From: Planococcus halocryophilus
Lineage (GTDB): Bacteria > Bacillota > Bacilli > Bacillales_A > Planococcaceae
Reading direction: 5' to 3'
Length of the DNA stretch: 64,000 bases
Assembly (NCBI RefSeq): GCF_022489025.1
Contig: NZ_JAKVTG010000001.1
Span: 310,001 to 374,000, forward strand
The translations under genes and the position numbers were made by a program. Each line of letters begins with the position of its first letter. Positions within the stretch are counted from its first letter, which is position 1. Positions 1-6,614 of the stretch are shown here, in pieces. The notes below the pieces were generated by a model, which saw only the letters and a program-made list of their open reading frames with translations, searched no databases and was not told the DNA's origin.

Positions 1-1
1 T

Positions 2-88
2 GCAGAAGGTGATAGTGCTTCTTACCGAATTGTTCGAGATTCAACGATTATACTAGAAGAAACTTTTGAGTACGCAAGTGTGGAATAA
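2..88 (+). CDS. prkC: 3' end of serine/threonine protein kinase PrkC (PASTA kinase), partial
   Basis: The first 88 bases hold an open frame that enters from outside the window and ends with TAA at 86-88. Only 28 residues are visible, too few to show a kinase or PASTA domain. The call rests mainly on position: in Bacillales the gene directly before rsgA-rpe-thiN is prkC, a membrane kinase whose C-terminal PASTA repeats sense cell-wall fragments. The visible tail, rich in beta-forming residues and ending in Glu, would suit the end of an extracellular PASTA/Ig-like region. The gap to rsgA is only 20 bases, so the two are probably co-transcribed. Confidence 0.6.
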   Translation, partial: AEGDSASYRIVRDSTIILEETFEYASVE

Positions 89-108
89 GTGATGAAAGGA
101 GTGAAACG

Positions 109-1005
109 ATGCCGAAAGGTCAAATCAGAAAAGCATTAAGCGGATTTTATTATGTATTAGATGAAGACGGGGAGCGGTATACGCAATGTCGTGGTCGTGG
201 TGTTTTTCGCAACCGCCAAATCACACCATTAGTTGGAGATTACGTCGACTATAAAGCGGATAATGAACTCGAAGGCACAATTTTGCACGTATACGAACGA
301 AAAAACGAATTGGTGCGTCCGCCAATTGCGAACGTTGACCAAGCAATTTTGGTGTTTTCAGCGAAGCAACCGGATTTTCACCCTTTGCTTTTAGACCGCT
401 TTTTAACAGCGATTGAATCGCATTCAATCCAACCTATCATTTGTTTGACGAAAATGGATTTGTTAAAAGAAGAAGAAAAAGAAAAAATTCAACACTATAT
501 CGCAGATTACGAAAAAATTGGCTATGAAGTAATTCCGACATTTATCGATGACCCTGCGTTAAAAGATCGGTTAATGCCAGTACTCGAAGGGAAAATAAGT
601 GTGCTAGCTGGCCAATCGGGAGTTGGAAAATCAACGATGCTCAACACCATTTTGCCATCGTTAAAATTAAAGACGGACGACATTTCAAAAGCGTTAAATC
701 GAGGCAAACATACGACTCGACACGTGGAGTTAATCGCCGTTAATAATGGCTTACTAGCTGATACGCCTGGCTTTAGTTCGTTTGACTTTGAAACGATGGA
801 ACGAGAAGAGTTGTCTGCTTGTTTCCCTGAATTTGCAGCACGATCAAACGCATGCAAATTCCGAGAATGTTTGCACATGAACGAACCGAAATGTGCCATT
901 AAAGCAGCAGTAGAAGCAAAAGAAATTCCAGCATATCGTTATAAACATTACTTGAAGTTTTTAGAAGAAATTATGAGTCGAAAGCCGAGGTATTCAAATG
1001 ATTAA
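109..1005 (+). CDS. rsgA: Ribosome small-subunit-dependent GTPase RsgA (CpgA)
   Basis: A circularly permuted GTPase that checks late maturation of the 30S ribosomal subunit. The 298-residue product has an N-terminal OB-fold (about 1-66), then G motifs in permuted order: G4 TKMD at 114-117, the P-loop GQSGVGKST at 168-176 and DTPG at 218-221. A C-terminal zinc site has Cys249, Cys254, His256 and Cys262 in the CX4CXHX5C spacing typical of the family. ATG at 109 follows an AAAGGAG ribosome binding site. The end overlaps rpe by eight bases, so the pair is probably translationally coupled. Length and motifs are normal. Confidence 0.97.
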   Translation: MPKGQIRKALSGFYYVLDEDGERYTQCRGRGVFRNRQITPLVGDYVDYKADNELEGTILHVYERKNELVRPPIANVDQAILVFSAKQPDFHPLLLDRFLTAIESHSIQPIICLTKMDLLKEEEKEKIQHYIADYEKIGYEVIPTFIDDPALKDRLMPVLEGKISVLAGQSGVGKSTMLNTILPSLKLKTDDISKALNRGKHTTRHVELIAVNNGLLADTPGFSSFDFETMEREELSACFPEFAARSNACKFRECLHMNEPKCAIKAAVEAKEIPAYRYKHYLKFLEEIMSRKPRYSND

Positions 1006-1663
1006 AATTGCACCGTCTATTTTAGCAGCAGATTTCGCGAAACTTGGAGAAGAAGTGTTAGAAGTAGAAAAAGCAGGAGCAGATTGGATTCATGTAGATG
1101 TCATGGACGGCCATTTTGTTCCAAATATTTCATTTGGAGCTGTCGTGTTAAATGCAATTCGTCCTTTAACTAAATTACCAATGGATGTTCACTTAATGAT
1201 TGAAAATCCAGATCTTTATATTGAGGAATTTGCAAAAGCGGGGGCTGACTATATTACGGTACACGTAGAAGCATGTCCTCACTTGCACCGCACAATTCAA
1301 TTGATTCGTTCATTTGGAGTTAAACCAGGAGTTGTGTTGAATCCACATACGCCAATCGAGACGATTCAGCATATTCTTGAAGATATCGATCTCGTATTAT
1401 TCATGACAGTCAACCCTGGATTTGGAGGACAGAAATTTATCCATTCGGTTGTTCCGAAAGTAAAACAACTGTCTGACATCATTAAAGAAAAAGAGTTATC
1501 AATCGAGATTGAAATTGATGGCGGCATTAACGAGGAAACCATCGTGGCGTGTGCAGAAGCCGGTGCAACAGTTTTTGTAGCAGGTTCAGCTATCTACAGT
1601 AAAAAAGACCGTGCAGAAGCTCTTCAAGCAATTAGGAAAGCAGGAGAAGAGGCGATTTCGTGA
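998..1663 (+). CDS. rpe: Ribulose-phosphate 3-epimerase
   Basis: Interconverts ribulose 5-phosphate and xylulose 5-phosphate in the pentose phosphate pathway. The 221-residue protein is a TIM barrel with the family's N-terminal IAPSILAADF strand, the HVDVMDGHFVPN metal-binding segment at about 33-44 and the phosphate-binding GGI and AGSAI loops near the C-terminus. It starts with ATG at 998 inside the end of rsgA and its TGA overlaps the GTG start of thiN, so rsgA-rpe-thiN reads as one coupled unit. Same order as in B. subtilis (cpgA-rpe-yloS). Confidence 0.97.
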   Translation: MIKIAPSILAADFAKLGEEVLEVEKAGADWIHVDVMDGHFVPNISFGAVVLNAIRPLTKLPMDVHLMIENPDLYIEEFAKAGADYITVHVEACPHLHRTIQLIRSFGVKPGVVLNPHTPIETIQHILEDIDLVLFMTVNPGFGGQKFIHSVVPKVKQLSDIIKEKELSIEIEIDGGINEETIVACAEAGATVFVAGSAIYSKKDRAEALQAIRKAGEEAIS

Positions 1664-2301
1664 ATGTCATTTTAATCGCAGGAGGTCCGGCAGTTGAACT
1701 GCCGGATTTCTCTTTATTTCCAAACGCTCTTTATATAGGGGTCGATTCTGGAACGCTCGCGTTGCTTGAAAAAGGCATTCAACCGGATGCTGCTGTTGGA
1801 GATTTCGATTCGGTAACAACTGAAGATTATGATAAAATTCGATCAGCTTTTCCTGATTTGGCACGCTCGCCTTCGGAAAAAGATCAATCGGATACAGAGT
1901 TAGGACTTGAAAGAGCGATGACATATCATCCGGAACAAGTGATACTTGCGGGTGTAACGGGTGGTCGTCTGGATCATTATATGAGCGTATTGCACATCAT
2001 GTATCATTATCAACAAAAATTTCCTAAAACCCGTTTTCTCATAATAAACAACCAGAACCAAATCCGGTTTTTAAGCCCAGGCATTCATGAGCTTGAAAAA
2101 GATACACGTTACCGGTACGTGTCTTTTTATCCTTTTGCAGAAGAAGTTCAAGGTTTAACGTTATCAGGTTTTAAATACCCTGTAACAAATGAGAACCTTC
2201 CTTTTGGCACGACGCGCTTTGTTAGCAATGAGCTTGTAGGTCGTGGAAGTGTTGAGATAAATTGTGGCTATTGTTTAATGGTTGAAAGCTCAGATGCATA
2301 G
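1660..2301 (+). CDS. thiN: Thiamine pyrophosphokinase ThiN
   Basis: Transfers pyrophosphate from ATP to thiamine to make the cofactor thiamine diphosphate. The 213-residue frame shows the family's AGGP N-terminal strand, a GVDSG turn, GDFDSV (about 47-52) and the SEKDQSDTELGLE active-site region near residues 72-84. It starts with GTG at 1660, overlapping the TGA stop of rpe by four bases, which favours translational coupling over an independent start. No TPP riboswitch can be placed upstream because there is no intergenic space. A strong terminator-like hairpin lies within the first 16 codons (separate entry). A clear intrinsic terminator follows the gene. In spore-formers spoVM comes next; it is absent here. 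Confidence 0.93.
   Translation: MNVILIAGGPAVELPDFSLFPNALYIGVDSGTLALLEKGIQPDAAVGDFDSVTTEDYDKIRSAFPDLARSPSEKDQSDTELGLERAMTYHPEQVILAGVTGGRLDHYMSVLHIMYHYQQKFPKTRFLIINNQNQIRFLSPGIHELEKDTRYRYVSFYPFAEEVQGLTLSGFKYPVTNENLPFGTTRFVSNELVGRGSVEINCGYCLMVESSDA
1686..1721 (+). terminator. Terminator-like hairpin inside the start of thiN
   Basis: TCCGGCAGTT at 1686-1695 and AACTGCCGGA at 1697-1706 are perfect reverse complements around one G, giving an 8-bp GC-rich stem with a five-base loop. The downstream side, 1707-1721, is almost all T and C with two runs of three T. This has the form of an intrinsic terminator, but it lies at codons 9-16 of thiN, just after the rpe stop. It could attenuate thiN or trim rpe mRNA. 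Function is inferred from shape only. Confidence 0.45.
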
Positions 2302-2330
2302 AGATGGCTTAAACAGTATTTAAAATAAAA

Positions 2331-2370
2331 AGAGTACAGAAAAACAATTTGTTTTTCTGTGCTCTTTTTA
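2331..2370 (+). terminator. Intrinsic terminator of rsgA-rpe-thiN
   Basis: A 15-bp stem (2331-2345 with 2351-2365, one G-T pair), five-base loop and a T run follow the thiN stop by 29 bases. Confidence 0.9.
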
Positions 2371-2410
2371 TAGAGGCGTTTATGTTACAGCCTCATCTTT
2401 GTAAGCTACG

Positions 2411-2446
2411 AAAAAATGCCAGTGCTGATTTAATCAGCACTGGCAT
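2411..2446 (-). terminator. Intrinsic terminator of rpmB (minus strand)
   Basis: Read on the minus strand, AATGCCAGTGCTGATT (2446-2431) pairs with the segment down to 2415 and is followed by a run of six T (complement of 2411-2416). It lies just after the rpmB stop at 2460. Together with the plus-strand terminator at 2331-2370 it forms a convergent pair. Confidence 0.88.
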
Positions 2447-2459
2447 TATCCATGAACGA

Positions 2460-2648
2460 TTATACGCGTTCAACTTTTCCTGATTTCATGGCTCTTGCAG
2501 AAACCCATACACGTTTCGGTTTACCGTCTACAAGGATGCGAACTTTTTGAAGGTTTGCTCCCCATGTACGTTTTGTCGAATTCATAGCGTGCGAACGGGC
2601 ATTTCCGGCGCGAGCTTTACGTCCACTAACTGCACATACTTTAGGCAT
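2460..2648 (-). CDS. rpmB: 50S ribosomal protein L28
   Basis: A 62-residue basic protein of the large ribosomal subunit. The start [21 protein letters not shown] and the tail [15 protein letters not shown] are typical of Bacillales L28; the paired-cysteine zinc version is not present, since only one Cys is seen near the N-terminus. A GGAGGGAC ribosome binding site precedes the ATG on the minus strand. It is one of only two minus-strand genes in the window, as in B. subtilis, and diverges from gls24. Confidence 0.97.
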   Translation of the reverse strand: MPKVCAVSGRKARAGNARSHAMNSTKRTWGANLQKVRILVDGKPKRVWVSARAMKSGKVERV

Positions 2649-2672
2649 GTAAGTCCCTCCTCACAAGTGAAG

Positions 2673-2696
2673 CTGAAAATTATAATAGAATTTCAG
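2673..2696 (-). promoter_or_regulatory. rpmB promoter -10 with surrounding dyad
   Basis: On the minus strand a perfect TATAAT occupies 2684-2679, 31 bases before the rpmB start. No good -35 box is visible at 16-18 bases. The box is centred in an inverted repeat, CTGAAA at 2673-2678 and TTTCAG at 2691-2696, which could be an operator. Confidence 0.4.
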
Positions 2697-2804
2697 TTCG
2701 TTTTTCGTTTCACATACTTTAATAATTTACCACAGACATATCGGGTTTGCAACTATATTTGAGGGTCTTTAAAGAAAAAAACCTTTACACCTTAAAACGG
2801 TGGC

Positions 2805-2833
2805 TTTTCATCTATAAGTCTTTAAGGTAGAAT
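2805..2833 (+). promoter_or_regulatory. Putative sigma-A promoter of gls24-fakA
   Basis: TTTTCA at 2805-2810, a 17-base spacer and TAGAAT at 2828-2833, placed 35 bases before the start codon. Matches are 4/6 and 5/6 to the sigma-A consensus. Confidence 0.55.
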
Positions 2834-2868
2834 GGTAAGAGTGAAATAGGACTCAAGGAGGAATTTCC

Positions 2869-3231
2869 ATGTCGATTGAATTAAAGAACGAATATGGTCA
2901 AATCGATATTTCCAATGATGTAGTTGCTCAAATAGCAGGCGGCGCAGCGATTGAATGTTACGGTATTGTAGGCATGGCGACGAAACACCAAATACGTGAT
3001 GGCCTGACTGATATACTCCGCAAAGAAAATTTTGCAAAAGGAGTTATTGTGCGTCAGGAAGATGAAAATTTGGTTATTGATATGTATGTCATTATCAGCT
3101 ACGGAACGAAAATTTCTGAAGTAGCTTATCAAGTCCAGTCCAAAGTGAAATATACGATTACACAAACATTGGGTATGTCAGTAAAAGCAGTAAATATTTT
3201 TGTCCAGGGAGTTCGTGTAACGAACCCGTAG
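2869..3231 (+). CDS. Asp23/Gls24 family envelope stress response protein (YloU)
   Basis: A 120-residue protein of the Asp23/Gls24 family, small proteins linked to the cell envelope and to stress. The fold is recognisable from the N-terminal ELKNEYGQIDISNDVVAQIAGGAA segment, the central GxVGMA turn and the C-terminal VxxFVQGVRV strand. It sits 18 bases before fakA behind a shared promoter. That pairing is conserved in Bacillales and suggests a role tied to fatty acid or envelope metabolism, but its molecular activity is unknown. ATG at 2869 follows a strong AAGGAGG site. Confidence 0.93.
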   Translation: MSIELKNEYGQIDISNDVVAQIAGGAAIECYGIVGMATKHQIRDGLTDILRKENFAKGVIVRQEDENLVIDMYVIISYGTKISEVAYQVQSKVKYTITQTLGMSVKAVNIFVQGVRVTNP

Positions 3232-3249
3232 GAGGAGGAAGAAACGGAT

Positions 3250-4902
3250 ATGAAGTCATTAAATGGCGAGAAGTTCGCAGAAATGGTTCAGATGGGATCT
3301 CACCATCTTTTTCAAAATGCAGATTATGTAGATGCATTAAATGTTTTTCCGGTACCTGATGGCGATACAGGGACCAATATGAATTTGTCGATGACTTCTG
3401 GAGCGAAAGAAACAACTGCTCAAGCAGACGCTCATATTGGCAAAACAGCAAGTGCTTTATCTAAAGGACTATTAATGGGCGCGCGCGGAAACTCAGGCGT
3501 TATTTTGTCGCAGCTTTTTAGAGGTTTCGGTAAATACATCGCTTCAGAATCGGAATTGACTGCCCTTAAATTTGCAGAAGCTCTTCAACATGGTGTGGAA
3601 ACAGCTTATAAAGCCGTTATGAAACCAGTTGAAGGTACAATTTTGACAGTTGCAAAAGATGCGGCTGCTAAAGGCATGGAAGTAGCTAAAACTGAAGAAG
3701 ACATTATTGCTTTTTTTGAAGCTGTTGTACTTGAAGCACAAGCTTCTTTAGAACGGACGCCTGATCTATTGCCAGTATTAAAAGAAGTAGGCGTAGTCGA
3801 TAGTGGCGGACAAGGTCTTGTTTATGTGTATGAAGGATTCCTCGCATCATTAAAAGGCGAAGAACTTCCAGAAAAGCATGCGCATCATTCAATGACGGAT
3901 TTAGTGAGTGCTGAGCACCATAAAAATATCGCTGGTTTCATGGATACTGCTGATATCGAATTTGGCTATTGCACAGAATTCATGGTGAAGTTTGAAGACG
4001 GAAAAAAAGAGTTTAACGAAGCTATGTTCCGTTCAGACTTGAGTGGTTATGGAGATTCGCTACTAGTCATTGCTGATGATGAAGTTGCTAAAATCCACAT
4101 CCATTCAGAAGAGCCCGGAAAAGTGCTTACATATGGACAAGATTACGGAAGCTTGATCAGCATGAAAATTGAAAATATGCGTCAACAGCATATCGATATT
4201 GTAGGAGAAGACTTCCAAAAAAACGCACCAAAACAACAATCCACACACCCTTATGCAGTCGTAACAGTTGCGATGGGCGAAGGTATTGCTGAACTGCTGC
4301 GCAGTATCGGAGCTTCGTATGTAATTGAAGGCGGACAAACAATGAATCCTTCAACGGAAGATATTGTGAACGCTGTTAAGTCGATTGGTGCAGAACGTGT
4401 GCTTATTTTACCTAATAATAAGAACATCATTATGGCTGCAGAGCAGGCAGCCGAACTTCTAGAAATTGAAGCGGCTGTTGTTCCGACAACAGATGTACCT
4501 CAAGGGATGTCAGCATTACTTGCTTTTAATCCAGAGGCATCATTAGAAGACAATCAAGCTGCAATGGCAAGTGCTTCGAAACATGTAAAATCAGGTTCTG
4601 TCACATTTGCAGTACGTGATACATCAATCGATGGTATTGAGATTAAAAAAGATGATTTCATGGGTATTTCTGAAGGGAAGATTATTGTTTCTGACAGCAA
4701 ACTTGAATACGTAACGGAAGAACTAGCTAAAAAATTAGTGGATAGTGAAGCGGAAATCGTGACGATCCTTTACGGAGAAGACACGACAGAAGCCGATGCT
4801 CAAAAATTAGGCGAATTCATCGAGTCTTTAAATAGCGATGTTGAAGTTGAAATTCATAACGGCAAGCAACCTTTGTATCCATTTATACTAGCAGTAGAAT
4901 AA
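3250..4902 (+). CDS. fakA: Fatty acid kinase catalytic subunit FakA (DAK2 domain, YloV)
   Basis: Phosphorylates fatty acids held by a FakB carrier protein, producing acyl-phosphate for PlsX/PlsY phospholipid synthesis. The 550-residue protein has an N-terminal DhaL-type kinase domain (about 1-200) with the nucleotide- and metal-binding VFPVPDGDTGTNM motif near residues 31-43, a central region, and a C-terminal DegV-like region (about 330-550). No fakB gene is in the window; FakB carriers are usually encoded elsewhere. The start ATG at 3250 follows GAGGAGGAAG. A strong terminator follows. plsX, which uses its product, is 4.4 kb downstream. Confidence 0.93.
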   Translation: MKSLNGEKFAEMVQMGSHHLFQNADYVDALNVFPVPDGDTGTNMNLSMTSGAKETTAQADAHIGKTASALSKGLLMGARGNSGVILSQLFRGFGKYIASESELTALKFAEALQHGVETAYKAVMKPVEGTILTVAKDAAAKGMEVAKTEEDIIAFFEAVVLEAQASLERTPDLLPVLKEVGVVDSGGQGLVYVYEGFLASLKGEELPEKHAHHSMTDLVSAEHHKNIAGFMDTADIEFGYCTEFMVKFEDGKKEFNEAMFRSDLSGYGDSLLVIADDEVAKIHIHSEEPGKVLTYGQDYGSLISMKIENMRQQHIDIVGEDFQKNAPKQQSTHPYAVVTVAMGEGIAELLRSIGASYVIEGGQTMNPSTEDIVNAVKSIGAERVLILPNNKNIIMAAEQAAELLEIEAAVVPTTDVPQGMSALLAFNPEASLEDNQAAMASASKHVKSGSVTFAVRDTSIDGIEIKKDDFMGISEGKIIVSDSKLEYVTEELAKKLVDSEAEIVTILYGEDTTEADAQKLGEFIESLNSDVEVEIHNGKQPLYPFILAVE

Positions 4903-4939
4903 ATTTCTTTTCGTTATTAGAATATCGTCAAAAGCTAAG

Positions 4940-4970
4940 GCGCATACGAATGTATGCGCTTTTTTATTTT
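4940..4970 (+). terminator. Intrinsic terminator of gls24-fakA
   Basis: GCGCATAC at 4940-4947 pairs with GTATGCGC at 4952-4959 around a four-base loop, followed by a T-rich tract to 4970. Confidence 0.9.
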
Positions 4971-4998
4971 TGTGAAATATGTAAAAATCATGTACACT
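4970..4998 (+). promoter_or_regulatory. Putative promoter of sdaAB-sdaAA-recG
   Basis: TTGTGA at 4970-4975, a 17-base spacer and TACACT at 4993-4998. The -35 box begins at the last T of the preceding terminator. Match is 4/6 for each box, so moderate. Confidence 0.5.
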
Positions 4999-5034
4999 AA
5001 CAGTATACGTAACTGAAAGAGAGGGGTTTGAGCC

Positions 5035-5697
5035 ATGAAGTTCAAATCTGTTTTTGATATAATCGGCCCGGTCATGATTGGGCCATCTTCTTCGCATACT
5101 GCGGGAGCAGCCCGTATCGGAAGAGTAGCGAGGGATTTGTTTGGTAGACAGCCGGATTGGGCAAAAGTGCACCTATATGGTTCTTTTGCAGAAACCTATA
5201 AAGGTCATAGTACAGATGTTGCGATTATCGGTGGATTATTGGATTACGATACCTTTGATGAACGCATTAAAACTTCTTTTGAAGAAGCCAAAAATGCAGG
5301 AATGACGTTTGAGTTTATTCCGGAGACAGGTCATGTAGATCACCCAAATACCGCACGTATCGTCATTGGAGATAAAGATTCTGAAATGTCGATGATGGGC
5401 ATTTCAATTGGTGGCGGTAAAATTGAAATAACAGAGCTTAACGGATTTCCTCTTCGGTTGTCGGGGAATCATCCGGCGATTCTGGTCGTCCATGAAGATC
5501 GTTCAGGGTGTATCGCAAATGTCGCTAACTGCCTGTATAAATACGATATCAACATCGGTCATATGGAAGTTTCTCGAAAAGAACGAGGACATATGGCATT
5601 GATGGTTATTGAAGTCGATCAGAATGTGGACAAAGAAGTGATGGAAGATTTACGAAAACTTCCGAATATCACGCAAGTGACAAGAATCGCCGATTAA
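5035..5697 (+). CDS. sdaAB: L-serine dehydratase, beta subunit
   Basis: Regulatory/structural subunit of the iron-sulphur L-serine dehydratase, which deaminates serine to pyruvate and ammonia. The 220-residue protein has the SDH beta domain with GPVMIGPSSSHTAGAARIGR near the N-terminus, and an ACT domain from about residue 145 (LVVHEDRSGCIANVANCL) likely to bind serine. ATG at 5035 follows GAGAGGGG. It ends 17 bases before sdaAA, matching the two-subunit form found in Bacillales instead of the fused enterobacterial enzyme. Confidence 0.96.
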   Translation: MKFKSVFDIIGPVMIGPSSSHTAGAARIGRVARDLFGRQPDWAKVHLYGSFAETYKGHSTDVAIIGGLLDYDTFDERIKTSFEEAKNAGMTFEFIPETGHVDHPNTARIVIGDKDSEMSMMGISIGGGKIEITELNGFPLRLSGNHPAILVVHEDRSGCIANVANCLYKYDINIGHMEVSRKERGHMALMVIEVDQNVDKEVMEDLRKLPNITQVTRIAD

Positions 5698-5714
5698 ATT
5701 GGAGGGTATAACCT

Positions 5715-6614
5715 ATGGAAGCTTTATTCCGTAATGTGAGAGAATTGGTTGAACGAGCTGAAAAAGAAGAAAAACTGATTTCAGAAATCATGATTGAGCA
5801 GGAAATGCTTATGACCGACCGTTTACGTGAAGATATAATGATTCAAATGGACCGTAATTTAACGGTCATGGAAGAAGCAGTAGAAAAAGGGTTAAAAGGT
5901 GTTCATTCCGTATCTGGATTAACGGGTGGAGATGCAGTATTATTGCAAAAATACCGCGAAACAGGGAATACGCTTTCAGGAGATTTATTGCTTGATGCAG
6001 TAAGTAAAGCTGTTGCGACAAATGAAGTTAACGCAGCAATGGGCACGATTTGTGCAACGCCAACAGCTGGCTCTGCAGGAGTTGTACCGGGTACGTTATT
6101 TGCTGTGCAAAACAAGTTGAATCCGACGCGTGAGCAAATGATTCGTTATTTATTTACAGCAGGAGCTTTTGGGTTTGTTGTGGCTAACAATGCTTCGATT
6201 TCAGGTGCAGCTGGCGGATGCCAAGCAGAAGTTGGATCGGCAGCAGGTATGGCTTCAGCAGCGATTATTGAAATGGCAGGAGGCACTCCGCAACAATGTT
6301 CGGAAGCTTTCGCAATCACGATGAAAAATATGCTTGGCCTCGTTTGCGATCCAGTGGCGGGATTAGTAGAAGTGCCTTGTGTAAAACGCAATGCAATGGG
6401 AGCAGCAAATGCAGTCGTAGCTGCTGACATGGCATTAGCGGGTGTAACGAGCCGTATTCCATGTGATGAAGTAATTGGTGCGATGTTTGAAATCGGCCAA
6501 TCAATGCCGAGTGCGCTAAGAGAAACCGCTAAAGGTGGACTTGCCGCAACTCCTACTGGAAAATGGCTCGAGTCTAAAATTTTCGGAGGAGCAGTCGTCG
6601 GTAGTGGGCAGTAA
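5715..6614 (+). CDS. sdaAA: L-serine dehydratase, alpha subunit (Fe-S)
   Basis: Catalytic subunit of L-serine dehydratase. The 299-residue protein carries the family's iron-sulphur cysteines, seen in GTICATPTAGSAG, GGCQAEVGSA and LVCDPVAGLVEVPC. These residues hold the 4Fe-4S cluster that activates the serine hydroxyl. ATG at 5715 has a TGGAGGG site. The last codons overlap the likely start of recG by 11 bases. A normal length and intact cysteines suggest an active enzyme. Confidence 0.96.
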   Translation: MEALFRNVRELVERAEKEEKLISEIMIEQEMLMTDRLREDIMIQMDRNLTVMEEAVEKGLKGVHSVSGLTGGDAVLLQKYRETGNTLSGDLLLDAVSKAVATNEVNAAMGTICATPTAGSAGVVPGTLFAVQNKLNPTREQMIRYLFTAGAFGFVVANNASISGAAGGCQAEVGSAAGMASAAIIEMAGGTPQQCSEAFAITMKNMLGLVCDPVAGLVEVPCVKRNAMGAANAVVAADMALAGVTSRIPCDEVIGAMFEIGQSMPSALRETAKGGLAATPTGKWLESKIFGGAVVGSGQ

